Notes: a model not told the origin generated them from the letters alone. A stretch of DNA of 64,000 bases from Rickettsiales bacterium (GCA_947456795.1 CANGTI010000002.1:141284-205283), one strand, 5' to 3'; counted from the first letter of the stretch, positions 8,919 through 18,927 are shown. Translations and numbers: made by a program.

Positions 8919-9287
8919 TTATACTCTATTGCGATCCTCTTTTATTCTTGCAGCCTTACCGGTAAGGTTTCTAAAGTAATACAATTTTGCTTTGCGCACC
9001 AGGCCTTTACGTACCACTGTAATACTTTCAATGCAAGGAGAGTAGAGAGGAAAGTAATGTTCCACTCCATGCTCATCTGCAACTTTTCTTATAAGAAATG
9101 AAGACCCTAGGCCTCTGTTGCGCCTTGCAATTACCAAACCCTGACAAACCTGGACTCTACTAGACGATGCAGAAGCAACTCTAAGAGCCACCTTAATCAC
9201 ATCCCCTACTTTAAATTTTGGAATCTCTCTTAGACTTAGTATTTTAGCGATTTGTTCTTGCTCAATTTTTTCTACGATACTGGTCAC
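8919..9287 (-). CDS. rplS: 50S ribosomal protein L19
   Basis: L19 lies at the 30S-50S interface of the ribosome. The 122-residue protein shows the family core: FKVGDVIKVALRV, the RVQVCQGLVIARRNRGLGSSFLIRK region and VERYFP-like VEHYFPLYSPCIESI. The start codon is GTG at 9287. It lies 1 bp after the trmD stop, with a GAGG ribosome-binding element inside the last codons of trmD, so translation is coupled. In many bacteria the order is rpsP-rimM-trmD-rplS; here rpsP is about 21 kb away. Confidence 0.97.
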   Translation of the reverse strand: MTSIVEKIEQEQIAKILSLREIPKFKVGDVIKVALRVASASSSRVQVCQGLVIARRNRGLGSSFLIRKVADEHGVEHYFPLYSPCIESITVVRKGLVRKAKLYYFRNLTGKAARIKEDRNRV

Positions 9288-9288
9288 T

Positions 9289-9993
9289 TTATTTTTCCTC
9301 TAAAATTAGATCAGGTCTTTTTAAGTTAGTTATCTCAAAAGATTTTTGTTTTTTCCAACGAAAGACAGCCTCGTGATTTCCACTGACTAAAACTTCCGGA
9401 ATAGACTTATTCTTCCACGTACGAGGTTTTGTGTAAAGAGGATACTCGAGCATTCCAGAGATTCCCTTCCCAAAAGAATCGTCATCTACAACACGATGGT
9501 CCGTTAACACACCAGGCAAAATTCTGACGCACGCTTCAAGTAGCGCCATCGCAGCAACCTCACCCCCAGAAAGTATAAAATCTCCTATACTCAACTCCTT
9601 CACATTGTATTCTTCGAGCACACGCTCGTCAACACCCTCAAATCTTCCACAGATTAGCATTATCCGATTGCTGCGCACTATTTCCTCTATAACACTTTGA
9701 GAAACCTTGCGTCCTCTAGGAGAAAGATAAAAAATATCATCCCCTTTAGCTAAATGCGCATCAATCGCATTACTCAAAACGTCTGCCCTCATCACCATTC
9801 CTCCAAGACCAGCGCATTGAGGATCATCTACTCTTTTATGTACTCCTATGCCAAAATCTCTTATGTTAACTGTTTGATAAGACCAGAGTCCTTTTTCCAA
9901 AGCCTTCTTCGGAATAGAAAATCCTAAGGTACCAGGAAACATGTCCGGAAAAATTGACAATATAGTGACGTGAAACTCCTTTTGCTTGACCAT
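9289..9993 (-). CDS. trmD: tRNA (guanine-N1)-methyltransferase TrmD
   Basis: TrmD makes m1G37 next to the anticodon, which prevents frameshifting. It is a SPOUT-class enzyme that forms a deep trefoil knot. The start at 9993 gives 234 residues, the usual length; an in-frame ATG at 10041 would add 16 residues with no match to the family. Recognisable segments are TILSIFPDMFPG at the N-terminus, GLGGMVM, LICGRFEGVDERV and the knot motif SIGDFILSGGEVAAM. It is coupled to rplS downstream and diverges from lgt. Confidence 0.95.
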   Translation of the reverse strand: MVKQKEFHVTILSIFPDMFPGTLGFSIPKKALEKGLWSYQTVNIRDFGIGVHKRVDDPQCAGLGGMVMRADVLSNAIDAHLAKGDDIFYLSPRGRKVSQSVIEEIVRSNRIMLICGRFEGVDERVLEEYNVKELSIGDFILSGGEVAAMALLEACVRILPGVLTDHRVVDDDSFGKGISGMLEYPLYTKPRTWKNKSIPEVLVSGNHEAVFRWKKQKSFEITNLKRPDLILEEK

Positions 9994-10063
9994 CAATTTT
10001 TTGCTTTTGCTAAATACGTATAAGCCAATATAATTTGGCAATCTAAAGTCTGAAATTAAAAAA

Positions 10064-10867
10064 ATGCAACTTACAGCACCCTACATTGATCCAATAATGT
10101 TTTCAATAGGACCTTTAAGCCTTAAATGGTACGGATTCCTTTTTGCAATAGGACTTTTGCTCGGCTCTTTATACGTAAAAAAGATGATCGAGACCTATAA
10201 AATAGATTTTTCCAAAACTCACATAGATGATTTTTTCATCTGGGGCACGCTCGCAATAGTACTTGGAGGAAGACTCACGTATGCAATGCTTTACGCTCCT
10301 ACGTTGTATTTAGAAAATCCAATTGATATTTTAAAAATCTACGAAGGAGGAATGTCTTTTCACGGAGGAGCATTTGCTATGGGTGTTGCAATCTATGTGT
10401 TTTGCAAAAAAAGGGCCTTGGAATGGAAAACATTAAGCGACTTACTTGCAATCAGCGCTCCAATAGTCATCATATTTGGCAGAATTGGCAATTTCATCAA
10501 TCAGGAATTATGGGGACGTACTACAACCGCTGCCTGGGGTATAATCTTTCCTAATGTTGATAGCTTGCCAAGACATGCCAGCCAAATTTATGAAGCACTC
10601 TTTGAGGGAGTAGCCCTTTTTATAATCATCAAACTCATGATTCACAAATATAAAATATTGAATCACAAAGGGCTTACAAGCGGAATATTTTATCTTGGGT
10701 ATGGATGTGCAAGAATTTTTGCAGAATGTTTTAGAGAGCCAGATGTACAAATGGGGTTTTTAGCGAACAAATTCACAACGGGTCAATTACTTTCAATCCC
10801 CTTGATTCTATTTGGCACCCTACTTATTTGGCAAGCATTGACGAATAAAAAAAAGTCAGCTAGCTAA
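10064..10867 (+). CDS. lgt: Prolipoprotein diacylglyceryl transferase
   Basis: Lgt attaches a diacylglyceryl group from phosphatidylglycerol to the lipobox cysteine of prolipoproteins in the inner membrane. The 267-residue protein has the expected multi-pass pattern. Family motifs visible are PLSLKWYGFLFAIGLLLG, the FHGGAF element (near residue 100) and the signature GRIGNFINQELWGR (about 138-151). Lipoproteins such as Pal at 18.4 kb are its likely substrates. The stop codon overlaps that of the convergent tolA by a few bases. Confidence 0.96.
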   Translation: MQLTAPYIDPIMFSIGPLSLKWYGFLFAIGLLLGSLYVKKMIETYKIDFSKTHIDDFFIWGTLAIVLGGRLTYAMLYAPTLYLENPIDILKIYEGGMSFHGGAFAMGVAIYVFCKKRALEWKTLSDLLAISAPIVIIFGRIGNFINQELWGRTTTAAWGIIFPNVDSLPRHASQIYEALFEGVALFIIIKLMIHKYKILNHKGLTSGIFYLGYGCARIFAECFREPDVQMGFLANKFTTGQLLSIPLILFGTLLIWQALTNKKKSAS

Positions 10868-11613
10868 TTCTGAGTAAACCTCAACCTTAAATGTTGCCAA
10901 CTTTTGTGTTTTGCAAAATCTAATTTTTCAAAAGGCGCTGCAAGTTGAATAGCCCGGAGATTTTGACAAATTAGGGCCTGCCTTGTTGTATCCGTAATTG
11001 AACTTCCAGCATTATCCCCTAAATATTCAGCAAAATTAATTGAGCCGTCTGCATTTAAACCAATTTCGAAAACCATTTCTACTTCATCTAAACCTTTTGC
11101 ACACAATCCAACAAAATTTCTGTGTTCTTCAATTTTACCTTTTATATAATCCATAGCTTTAACACTCTCTGGACTATCTGGAGAAACTTCTCCGAGACTA
11201 AATAGATCTTCCTCTTGTTCGATACTTTTATTGTCTGCTAATGGAGAAACACCAGATGTTTTTACCACTTTTTCTGAAGCAAGTTTAACTTTATTGTCTT
11301 TAGGCTGGATTTGCTTTATTTCCTTTTTTACAGGAACAGGAACAGGAACTGCCGATTTGACCTTATTAACCGGAATCTTTTTTGCTTGCTCCCCAGTTTG
11401 CTGTAAAGCTTTTTTGCGAACAGAGTGAGCATTTTTAGATTTTGCTTTGATATTTCTATTGTCAGAAACTACGTCAAAATTAATAGTAACCTCGTTGGAG
11501 ATTTCTTGCTGAATAGCTTGATTTTCGAATCTTAAAAAAGCCAGAGCAAGAATGCAAGAAGCATGTAAAAACAAGGAGATCCAAGTAAATTTTACATCAA
11601 AGCCAATAAACAT
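10864..11613 (-). CDS. tolA: TolA-like/TonB-like envelope-spanning protein
   Basis: TolA links the inner-membrane TolQ-TolR motor to Pal in the outer membrane. This 249-residue product has one N-terminal membrane helix (about residues 9-27), a Lys/Pro-rich periplasmic stretch with VPVPVPVKK (about 85-110), and a small C-terminal domain of roughly 90 residues with VEMVFEIGLNADGSI, similar in layout to TolA/TonB domain III. The assignment rests mainly on the order tolQ-tolR-tolA on one strand, since primary conservation is low. It starts 24 bp after tolR. Confidence 0.75.
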   Translation of the reverse strand: MFIGFDVKFTWISLFLHASCILALAFLRFENQAIQQEISNEVTINFDVVSDNRNIKAKSKNAHSVRKKALQQTGEQAKKIPVNKVKSAVPVPVPVKKEIKQIQPKDNKVKLASEKVVKTSGVSPLADNKSIEQEEDLFSLGEVSPDSPESVKAMDYIKGKIEEHRNFVGLCAKGLDEVEMVFEIGLNADGSINFAEYLGDNAGSSITDTTRQALICQNLRAIQLAAPFEKLDFAKHKSWQHLRLRFTQN

Positions 11614-11637
11614 GTTTCCCCAAGATAGTGCACCATT

Positions 11638-12066
11638 TCAATCCTTATTCTTAGTTGCAGAAGTAACCAAGCCTATTTTGTGAAATCCAGCCAATTTTAC
11701 TCTATCAACTACATCAATAATATCTCCATAAGATGCTTTCGAATCTCCAGAAATTAGAATCTTTACTTCAAAATTTGCACGAGCAATTGCTAAAAGCTTT
11801 TTTTGCAGCTGCGATAAGGGTATCAAAGTATTTAAAACGTAAACTTGCTTGCCTTTTGTAACGCTGATTTCGATAGGATCTTCCTTAGATTCTTTTTGCG
11901 AACCGGCCTCTGCATGAGGCAACTTGACATTAATCTGAGAAACCAACATTGGAGAGGTCACCATAAACACTATTAGCAGAACCAACATTACATCAACCAT
12001 AGGTGTAACGTTTATGTCTTCAATCAATGGAACTTTCCTTCTTTTAAAACATTCAGGAATCATCAT
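11638..12066 (-). CDS. tolR: Tol-Pal system protein TolR (ExbD/TolR family)
   Basis: TolR is the stator partner of TolQ and uses the proton gradient to energise TolA. The 142-residue protein has a short cytoplasmic start, the membrane segment with the essential Asp in INVTPMVDVMLVLLIVFMV (about residues 18-36), and a periplasmic domain containing DPIEISVTKGKQVYV and ILISGDSKASYGDII. It lies 12 bp after tolQ. The ExbD alternative is less likely because tolA-like and pal genes are present nearby. Confidence 0.92.
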   Translation of the reverse strand: MMIPECFKRRKVPLIEDINVTPMVDVMLVLLIVFMVTSPMLVSQINVKLPHAEAGSQKESKEDPIEISVTKGKQVYVLNTLIPLSQLQKKLLAIARANFEVKILISGDSKASYGDIIDVVDRVKLAGFHKIGLVTSATKNKD

Positions 12067-12078
12067 CGCAGAACTTTC

Positions 12079-12747
12079 TCAAATAGATTGATCATCTAAC
12101 AACCTAGAAAATAGATTGTATAAATCTCCCATAAATCCTTGCATAATAGAATCAAGTTTATTGAGCTTATCAGCGAACAAATTGTAGGCAACAATTGCAG
12201 GAATAGAGACAAACAATCCTACAGCAGTAACAAATAAAGCTTCTGCTATACCAGGAGCTACAATACTAAGGCTAGTGTTTTTAGAAGCAGCAATTGATTG
12301 AAAACTATGCATTATTCCCCAAACAGTACCAAAAAGCCCTAAAAATGGTGCCTTTGATCCAAGAATAGCAAGTATAGAAAGATTTCTTTCAGCCCTTGCA
12401 AGAGATGCATTTTTAATTGAATTTACGGAGAACAAAACTCTTTCTTTTGTACCAGATCTTAAGTTATGGTTTGTAGAGCCTTTCAAATTTTGACACTCCT
12501 CCATAGCACTCACAAACATCCTTGCCAAAGGATTGTTCATCTTGCCCCTAGTGAATTCATATAAAGAATCTAGAGATTTGGCTTCCCAAAAGATTTTCTC
12601 AAACTGACGCATTTTAATGGTCAGCTCCCTATAGACTACATATCTTTCAAAAATAACAGCCCAAGAAATTACAGAAGAACCAAATAATAATAACAAAACA
12701 GATTTTATCACAAAATCTGAAGCAAAAATGGTACTTATCAAAGACAT
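12079..12747 (-). CDS. tolQ: Tol-Pal system protein TolQ (MotA/TolQ/ExbB channel family)
   Basis: TolQ is the channel subunit of the Tol motor that pulls the outer membrane inward at division. The 222-residue protein has a first membrane helix at about 14-34, a cytoplasmic helical part with RAERNLSILAILGSKAPFLGLFGTVWGIMHSF (the family signature around 117-150) and a third membrane segment at about 165-188. It is the first gene of the tolQ-tolR-tolA cluster. The length is close to normal for TolQ. Confidence 0.93.
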   Translation of the reverse strand: MSLISTIFASDFVIKSVLLLLFGSSVISWAVIFERYVVYRELTIKMRQFEKIFWEAKSLDSLYEFTRGKMNNPLARMFVSAMEECQNLKGSTNHNLRSGTKERVLFSVNSIKNASLARAERNLSILAILGSKAPFLGLFGTVWGIMHSFQSIAASKNTSLSIVAPGIAEALFVTAVGLFVSIPAIVAYNLFADKLNKLDSIMQGFMGDLYNLFSRLLDDQSI

Positions 12748-12838
12748 GAATTACTTATTGTCAAAACAAAACTGATCGATTGCACTGTAGCCAAACCTCT
12801 CCTTTTCCGTGGTAAAAATCAAGCCCAAGTCTAGCAGA

Positions 12839-14245
12839 TTAAATGTGAATAGAAATGCCAAACGCATTGGCAACAGACTCTTGTAACACTTCAGAAAGAG
12901 TGGGATGAGGAAATATCACATTAAGTAAATCTAATTCTGTAGCTTCCAACTGTTTTGCTAACGCAGAAGAGTGTATTAGTTCACTCACTCCATTGCCAAC
13001 CATGTGTACACCCAACAACTCTCCAGATTTTTTGTCAAACACGGACTTAATAAAACCTTCAGCATGTCCAGAAGTTAGAGCTTTACCACTTGCCTTAAAC
13101 GGACATTTGCCAATTCGAATTTCGTAACCTTTATCAAGAGCTACTTTCTCAGACAAACCGATACTTGCAACCTGAGGATTGGAATATATACAAGAAGGAA
13201 TGTTCAAAAAATTAATAGGGAAAGTCTGCAATCCTGCGATTTTATTTATACACACGATTGCCTCAGCACTTGCTTTATGGGCAACCCAAGGGCCTTGAGT
13301 CAAATCTCCAATAGCAAATACGCCTTCTTGATTTGTTTGAAGAAAGCCGTCAGTCTGAATCACGCCATTGCTCAGCACTACTTTTGTATTTTCTAATCCT
13401 ATATTAGCACTATTTGGCACAACACCAGTGGCCATCAAAATCTTATTGGCTATTACGGATTTTTGCTTACCGTCCTTATTAAAATTAGCTTTTACTTGCG
13501 ATGAAGATTTTGTAAGAGAATCCAAACGCACATCCGTTATAATTTCTATACCACTTTGCACTAAAGAGGCTTTCATAAATTCAGACACTTCCAGATCTTC
13601 ATTCATCAGAATTCTAGCAGAACCCTCAAGCATTGTAACTTTACTGCCTAAAGCATTATACATGTAAGCAAACTCTACACCGATTGCGCCTCCTCCAACA
13701 ACGATTAAAGATTTCGGTATAGCATTTTGCATCATAGCATCCTTATAACTCCAAACATCTTGACCATCAAAATCAAACCCTTGAATGGTTTTTGGGCTAC
13801 TACCAGTTGCAAGTATAATGTTTTTTGCAGAAATCTTTCTTACTTGATTTTCAGCTAAATGCACATCAAGGACACCAGGAACAAGTATTTTACCTCTGCC
13901 GTATACAACTTCAATTTTGTGCTTTTTCAAAAGCAGTTCTATCCCCTGATTCAAACGAGCAACGATCTCCCTTGATCGCTGCACCATAAGTTTTATGTCA
14001 CACGATACATTATCCGCATGTACTCCATATTGAATTGCTTCTTTGACTATGGAAAAAATTTCTGCTGATTTAAGTAAAGCCTTAGTTGGTATACAACCCC
14101 AATTAAGACATATTCCTCCTAAATGTTCTTTCTCAATCAAAACAACTTTCATCCCTAACTGAGCCGCTTTGATTGCGGCCACATATCCACCAGGACCGGC
14201 ACCTAAAACAGCAACATCATAGATCTCTTGAGACATATCAAACAA
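12839..14245 (-). CDS. lpdA: Dihydrolipoyl dehydrogenase (E3)
   Basis: E3 reoxidises the lipoyl arms of 2-oxoacid dehydrogenases and makes NADH. The 468-residue flavoprotein shows the FAD Rossmann motif GAGPGG (15-20), the redox disulfide in GGICLNWGCIPTK (Cys46 and Cys51), the NAD motif VVGGGAIGVEFA, the second FAD motif FAIGDLTQGPWVAH and the C-terminal active-site HPTLSE. It is the last gene of the pdhA-pdhB-pdhC-lpdA cluster, 33 bp behind pdhC, so its main partner is pyruvate dehydrogenase. It could also serve 2-oxoglutarate dehydrogenase if no other copy exists. Confidence 0.96.
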   Translation of the reverse strand: MFDMSQEIYDVAVLGAGPGGYVAAIKAAQLGMKVVLIEKEHLGGICLNWGCIPTKALLKSAEIFSIVKEAIQYGVHADNVSCDIKLMVQRSREIVARLNQGIELLLKKHKIEVVYGRGKILVPGVLDVHLAENQVRKISAKNIILATGSSPKTIQGFDFDGQDVWSYKDAMMQNAIPKSLIVVGGGAIGVEFAYMYNALGSKVTMLEGSARILMNEDLEVSEFMKASLVQSGIEIITDVRLDSLTKSSSQVKANFNKDGKQKSVIANKILMATGVVPNSANIGLENTKVVLSNGVIQTDGFLQTNQEGVFAIGDLTQGPWVAHKASAEAIVCINKIAGLQTFPINFLNIPSCIYSNPQVASIGLSEKVALDKGYEIRIGKCPFKASGKALTSGHAEGFIKSVFDKKSGELLGVHMVGNGVSELIHSSALAKQLEATELDLLNVIFPHPTLSEVLQESVANAFGISIHI

Positions 14246-14278
14246 ACACAGGGTTCTTTAATTTAAGTAAAAGTGGCT

Positions 14279-15601
14279 TTAAAATATTAGCCGCAAAGGG
14301 TTTTCGATTAAATTTTTAAATTCAGAAAGCCATTGAGCACCAGTCTTACCATCCACAGCTCTATGGTCACACGATAAAGTGACCTTCATAACACTTCTTG
14401 CGGCAAAACCTCCTTCTCCAGCATCTTGTAGAAAAATTTCCTGACGAATGGCTCCAACAGCCAAAATAGCACTTTGTGGATAATTGATAATGGCACTAAA
14501 TTCAGAAATGCCGTACATACCAAGATTAGATACAGTAAAACTTCCTCCCTGATATTGATTAGGCATCAATTTCTTCTCTTTAGCTTTGATCGCTAAATCT
14601 TTTACTTCTGAAGAAATTTGTAACAAATTTTTCTTATCTGTTTGAAATACTACAGGCGTAATTAGACCATCCTCTAATCCAACTGCTACACAAACATCAA
14701 TGTTATTGTGTATAACAACGCCATTTTCAGACCAAGAGGAATTCAGAGATGGTATCTTTTTCAGAGCATAGGCACTGGCCTTGAGTACAAAATCACCAAT
14801 TGAAATATTGGAGTTTAAATCCTGATTGATACTAGATCGCAGTTTCATCAGGGCATCCATGCGACAATCTAACGCTAAATAAAAATGCGGTATCTCGCTT
14901 TTTGATTGAGACATTTTTTGTGCAATAGCGCGCCTCATAGGACTATGACTTACTACTTTATTAGCCTCTAGATTTCTCTCAAAAGATTCTTCTTGTATGC
15001 AGACACTCTCACTAGAAATAGCAAAGTTTAAAATATCTGATTTGAGTATTCTACCACGAGGGCCTGTGCCAATAATTTGATCTAATTCTAAGCTCCTCTC
15101 TTTTGCAAGACGCTTTGCAAGAGGAGAAATAAAAATGCGGGAATCAGACGTGCGTATTGTGTCAGAAGATTCTTTAGGAAGGCCCTTTATCATAGTAGAT
15201 TCTAAAACCTTATCTTGTAAAAATGCCTCAGTTGAATTTTTTTCTTCTACCAAACTCCCATATGCTGCTGGAATTATTGCCTCAGAATGTACTTCTTTAG
15301 CAGGATTCATATGATAGGCCAGCAAAATCTCTGCTGGATCTTTATTTTCTTCACCCTCTTCTAATAAAATGCCAATTTTAGCATTTACAGGCACATTTTC
15401 AGTTCCTCCTGGAACCAAGATTTTAAATAAAATGCCAGAATCAACAGCTTCCACCTCCATTATCGCTTTGTCGGTCTCAATTTCCGCAACAACCTCTCCG
15501 GGCTCTATCAAGTCCCCTTCTTTTTTTATCCAACGAGCGAGTTTGCCCCTCTTCATAGTAGGAGATAGGGCCGGCATTAAAATATCTATAGGCATCGTCA
15601 A
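14279..15601 (-). CDS. pdhC: Pyruvate dehydrogenase E2, dihydrolipoamide acetyltransferase
   Basis: E2 is the core of the pyruvate dehydrogenase complex and transfers the acetyl group from lipoamide to CoA. The 440-residue protein has one lipoyl domain (1-80) with the modified Lys45 in ETDKAIMEV, an Asp/Glu-rich linker, a subunit-binding domain at about 152-190 ([13 protein letters not shown] and [13 protein letters not shown]), and a catalytic domain ending with the HRAVDG active-site motif. A single lipoyl domain matches alphaproteobacterial E2. It lies between pdhB and lpdA. An in-frame ATG two codons later is an equally possible start. Confidence 0.95.
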   Translation of the reverse strand: MTMPIDILMPALSPTMKRGKLARWIKKEGDLIEPGEVVAEIETDKAIMEVEAVDSGILFKILVPGGTENVPVNAKIGILLEEGEENKDPAEILLAYHMNPAKEVHSEAIIPAAYGSLVEEKNSTEAFLQDKVLESTMIKGLPKESSDTIRTSDSRIFISPLAKRLAKERSLELDQIIGTGPRGRILKSDILNFAISSESVCIQEESFERNLEANKVVSHSPMRRAIAQKMSQSKSEIPHFYLALDCRMDALMKLRSSINQDLNSNISIGDFVLKASAYALKKIPSLNSSWSENGVVIHNNIDVCVAVGLEDGLITPVVFQTDKKNLLQISSEVKDLAIKAKEKKLMPNQYQGGSFTVSNLGMYGISEFSAIINYPQSAILAVGAIRQEIFLQDAGEGGFAARSVMKVTLSCDHRAVDGKTGAQWLSEFKNLIENPLRLIF

Positions 15602-15650
15602 CTATTTATAATTGAAAAAAGCTAAAATTTCATATCTAGATAGGTATACT

Positions 15651-16634
15651 TTAGCGAGAATAGGTAACTTTTTTGGAGGCCTCCAAAACCTTTTCAACAG
15701 AAGGAAGGGCTAGTTTTTCCAAATTAGATGCATAAGGCAGAGGAACGTCTTCTCCCGAAACAATTAAAACTGGAGCGTCTAAATAATCAAACACTTCTTG
15801 AGTTATAAGAGCAGAGATTGTAGCTCCTATTCCCGCATAAAACCATCCTTCTTCAACAACAACTGCCCTATTGGTTTTTTTAACAGAATTACATATGGTT
15901 GCGCTATCCAAAGGACGCAAAGTACGAACATCTATAACCTCCGCACTGATGCCATGATCTTTTGATAAAATTTCAGCAACCTCAAGTGCGATTCCAACCT
16001 GTCTTGAAAAAGCAATTATGGTTAAATCTGAACCAACTCTACGAATTCTAGCTTGGTTTATGGAGAGCAATTCAAAATCAGGATCATCTTCAAAGCTCTG
16101 AGAATAAAGAACTTCGTTCTCTAAAACAATTACAGGATTTGGATCTGATATTGCATTTCTAAGGAGCAAATTTGCATCTTGAGCACAATAAGGTGTTACA
16201 ACCTTGAGACCAGGAATATGAGCAAACCATGCAGAATAGTTTTGGCTGTGCTGTGCCCCAACGCCAAGAGCCGCTCCATTAGGACCTCTAAACACTATAG
16301 GGCAAGAAATCCCACCACCTGACATATAAAGAGTTTTTGCAGCCGAATTTACAATGTGATCAATTGCCTGCATTGCAAAGTTAAATGTCATAAACTCCAC
16401 TATTGGCTTTAATCCAGCAAAAGCAGCTCCTACGGCAATTCCCGCAAAGCCGTGTTCACTAATAGGAGTGTCAATGACTCTTTTCGGTCCAAATTGAGCA
16501 AGCAAACCCTGAGTACACTTATATGCACCCTGATATTCTCCTACTTCTTCTCCAATGATAAAGACAGACTCATCCTTTTCCATTTCCTCTTTGATAGCAT
16601 CTCTAATTGCTTCCCTTACGGTTTTTGATTGCAT
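15651..16634 (-). CDS. pdhB: Pyruvate dehydrogenase E1 component, beta subunit
   Basis: The beta subunit pairs with PdhA to form the thiamine-diphosphate E1 that decarboxylates pyruvate. The 327-residue protein begins directly with [19 protein letters not shown], so it lacks the extra N-terminal lipoyl domain found in some alphaproteobacterial PdhB proteins. Family blocks seen are [34 protein letters not shown] and the C-terminal [18 protein letters not shown]. It is 68 bp behind pdhA and 49 bp ahead of pdhC on the same strand. Confidence 0.95.
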   Translation of the reverse strand: MQSKTVREAIRDAIKEEMEKDESVFIIGEEVGEYQGAYKCTQGLLAQFGPKRVIDTPISEHGFAGIAVGAAFAGLKPIVEFMTFNFAMQAIDHIVNSAAKTLYMSGGGISCPIVFRGPNGAALGVGAQHSQNYSAWFAHIPGLKVVTPYCAQDANLLLRNAISDPNPVIVLENEVLYSQSFEDDPDFELLSINQARIRRVGSDLTIIAFSRQVGIALEVAEILSKDHGISAEVIDVRTLRPLDSATICNSVKKTNRAVVVEEGWFYAGIGATISALITQEVFDYLDAPVLIVSGEDVPLPYASNLEKLALPSVEKVLEASKKVTYSR

Positions 16635-16702
16635 AAAAGACGTACTTTTCTAGATTTGAGTGACTAATTTATTTGTAAGTAACAGTAGGATTTGTAATAG
16701 AT

Positions 16703-17722
16703 TTAAATTAAAACATTAGAGTATAGCTCTTTTGCATCAGGAACGAACGATTGCTCAGAAAAATCTACAGCCTCTTTAATAATATCTTTAACTTTTTGCT
16801 CGCTTTTTTTTAATTCTTCCTCAGAAGCTATGCCCTTTTCTACGATATAGCCTTTTAAATAAACAATAGGGTCATTTTGTTTATACGAGTCTACTTCCTC
16901 TTTTGATCGATAATTTGCAGGATCAGACATTGAGTGTCCTCTAAATCTATAGGTCTCAACTTCTAGAATCTTAGGTCCTTGACCATCTCTTACGCTTTTA
17001 GCATTACGTATAAATGCTTCATAAAGAACATCAAATTTCATTCCGTCAACACGTTCTCCCTTAATATCAAAAGATGCACCCCTATTGAATAAATCCGTAG
17101 AGCGCGTAGATCTTGCAACAGATGTGCCCATTGCATAACCATTGTTTTCTATGACGTAAAGAACTGGCAGATTCCACAATTTTGCCATATTAAATGATTC
17201 AAATACTTGGCCCTGATTCGTTGCCCCATCTCCCAAGAATGTATAACAAATATTGTTCGTATCTTTATATTTCTCAGCAAAAGCAAGACCAGTGCCAATA
17301 GAAGCAGAAGCCCCGACGATACCATGCCCACCGAAAAATTTACCTTCTTTACTAAAAATATGCATAGATCCCCCTTTGCCTTTGGAAGAACCAGTAGCTT
17401 TGCCCATCAGTTCAGCAAGAACGTTTTTTGCATCAATGCCACATAAAAGAGCATGTCCATGATCTCTATAGCCAGTAACCATACTGTCCCCTTTTTGTTT
17501 AGAGAGATTAGCAGCACTAATTACGGCCTCTTGCCCTATGTATAGATGACAAAAACCAGCAATCTTACCCATTCCATAAAGCTGTCCACATTTTTCTTCA
17601 AATCTACGAATCAAGAGCATCGATTCAAACGTATCAATCCAGTCACATTTTTTTAAAAGAGACAGGCAATTTTCAGTCTCATTTACAACAACGGCAGGAC
17701 CTTTTCTCTTAACTTTAGACAT
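16703..17722 (-). CDS. pdhA: Pyruvate dehydrogenase E1 component, alpha subunit
   Basis: The alpha subunit carries the thiamine-diphosphate motif that starts with GDGATNQG and closes with ENN about 30 residues later, and the phosphorylation-loop region YRFRGHSMSDPANYRSKEEV. With 339 residues it is of normal size for the heterotetrameric (alpha2beta2) type of E1, as opposed to the single-chain AceE form. It is the first gene of the pdhABC-lpd operon. A promoter with near-consensus boxes lies 47-75 bp upstream of its ATG (17769-17797). Confidence 0.96.
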   Translation of the reverse strand: MSKVKRKGPAVVVNETENCLSLLKKCDWIDTFESMLLIRRFEEKCGQLYGMGKIAGFCHLYIGQEAVISAANLSKQKGDSMVTGYRDHGHALLCGIDAKNVLAELMGKATGSSKGKGGSMHIFSKEGKFFGGHGIVGASASIGTGLAFAEKYKDTNNICYTFLGDGATNQGQVFESFNMAKLWNLPVLYVIENNGYAMGTSVARSTRSTDLFNRGASFDIKGERVDGMKFDVLYEAFIRNAKSVRDGQGPKILEVETYRFRGHSMSDPANYRSKEEVDSYKQNDPIVYLKGYIVEKGIASEEELKKSEQKVKDIIKEAVDFSEQSFVPDAKELYSNVLI

Positions 17723-17768
17723 AGACTTAACCTAAATTAGTTGTCAAAATTACTCCTTTAGAGGCTGG

Positions 17769-17797
17769 ATTGTATTAGACACTTTAATAAAAATCAA
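17769..17797 (-). promoter_or_regulatory. Sigma-70-type promoter of the pdhABC-lpd operon
   Basis: On the minus strand a TTGATT box (17792-17797) and a TACAAT box (17769-17774) are separated by exactly 17 bp. They sit just upstream of pdhA with about 40 bp of leader after the predicted start site. This is seen directly in sequence; promoter activity is inferred. Confidence 0.65.
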
Positions 17798-17873
17798 ATA
17801 AGCAGTAATTTTCAATAGAGTGATTTGATCAATTAAGTCATAAAAAAAGCAAATCTGTCTTTATAAAAAATAA

Positions 17874-18191
17874 ATGTACTCTTGCACTTACTACGTTGTT
17901 TGCAATCGCGCAAAAGACACGCAAGCAATTAAGAAATTGATTTTAGATGGCAAAAAATCAATTTCCCTAAGCAATAAGCCACTCCAAATACACTTTTTAG
18001 GAGTTTTGCTTTTGCATCACTGCTTTGAACATCTCAGAACAGAGTTTTCAAGCTTTGTAACGATGATCACACTAGACGTTGACTCCAGCATGGCTGCATT
18101 TTGGAGTGCAACAAAATTAGGCTACTTAAAACCCAATAAAAATATTAAACATAATTTAAAATCTGCGTTAATAAACACAATTTATCAATAA
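17874..18191 (+). CDS. Hypothetical protein, 105 aa
   Basis: I cannot assign this small protein. It starts at the ATG at 17874, in the divergent gap from pdhA, and ends 215 bp before pal. The residues form an alpha/beta-like pattern: a first strand with YYVVCN, a charged helix, a hydrophobic core around IHFLGVLLLHHCFEHL, a strand VTMITLDVD, and a Lys/Asn-rich tail. This pattern, together with the lack of any competing gene, argues for a real cytoplasmic protein. No catalytic motif, signal peptide or membrane helix is evident. Confidence 0.5.
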   Translation: MYSCTYYVVCNRAKDTQAIKKLILDGKKSISLSNKPLQIHFLGVLLLHHCFEHLRTEFSSFVTMITLDVDSSMAAFWSATKLGYLKPNKNIKHNLKSALINTIYQ

Positions 18192-18283
18192 AAACAATTT
18201 AAAGTTGCAACATTTGGGAATCAAAGCGTATTTTAAGTTGTATGGTTTTTATGATTACATAAACCAATTTATGGGATTTTTGT

Positions 18284-18313
18284 TTGACATTTTAACGAGC
18301 AATATGTTTAATA
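18284..18313 (+). promoter_or_regulatory. Predicted promoter of pal
   Basis: A perfect TTGACA (18284-18289) is followed after 17-19 bp by TTTAATAT (18307-18314), an AT-rich -10 region that fits in more than one register. It lies about 90 bp upstream of the pal ATG at 18406. The leader between them is 5'-untranslated and relatively GC-rich for this genome. Confidence 0.6.
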
Positions 18314-18405
18314 TAAAAGTGCGCCTCAGGCAAAGGTGATTATCTCTCTGCTCCGGGTAGCGATTGATTTAAAAGCTTCCTAACTCATTAAAAAGGTCTA
18401 CTTTC

Positions 18406-18915
18406 ATGAAAAATTTTACAAAAGCTGCATCTTTATTGTTTTTGTTAAGTCTTGCGTCCTGTGGAGGTAAACAAGGCAAAATAAACATGAGAGACAAAGT
18501 GGGCACGTCTGGAAATGAGCTTAGCTCATTAGAACATTCTCCAGAAGTAGCATTAAAAAACTTTGAAGAAAACGTCCTTTCTGTTGTTCTATTTGATTTT
18601 GACTGCAGCTCACTATCTGAGAAGACTAAAGCGATTTTAGACAAACAAGCTGAATGGCTAAGTACTCACAATAACTTTAACTGTAACGTGATAGAAGGTC
18701 ATTGCGACAAGATTGGTACCAGAGAGTATAACCTTGCTTTAGGAGAAAGAAGAGCAGAAGAGGTCAAAAGATATTTAGTTAGCTGTGGAATAGCATCTGA
18801 AAGACTTGAAGTAAGATCTTGTGGTAAAGAAAGACTTCTAAGACTCGGCGACTCTCCCGAAGATCACAGTGCAAACCGTAGAGCAATTTTAATACCAGGA
18901 ACCGAATACAGGTAA
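18406..18915 (+). CDS. pal: Peptidoglycan-associated lipoprotein Pal
   Basis: Pal is an outer-membrane lipoprotein that binds peptidoglycan and is the target of TolA. The 169-residue precursor has a signal peptide with a lipobox ending LASC (lipidated Cys19), a short linker, then an OmpA-like domain from about residue 60 with VVLFDFDCSSL, the peptidoglycan-binding VIEGHCDKIGTREYNLALGE block and the closing NRRAIL. In the GHTD motif the usual Thr is Cys. The tolQRA genes lie 6 kb away on the other strand rather than in the usual tol-pal operon. Confidence 0.95.
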   Translation: MKNFTKAASLLFLLSLASCGGKQGKINMRDKVGTSGNELSSLEHSPEVALKNFEENVLSVVLFDFDCSSLSEKTKAILDKQAEWLSTHNNFNCNVIEGHCDKIGTREYNLALGERRAEEVKRYLVSCGIASERLEVRSCGKERLLRLGDSPEDHSANRRAILIPGTEYR

Positions 18916-18927
18916 TCCACATACATT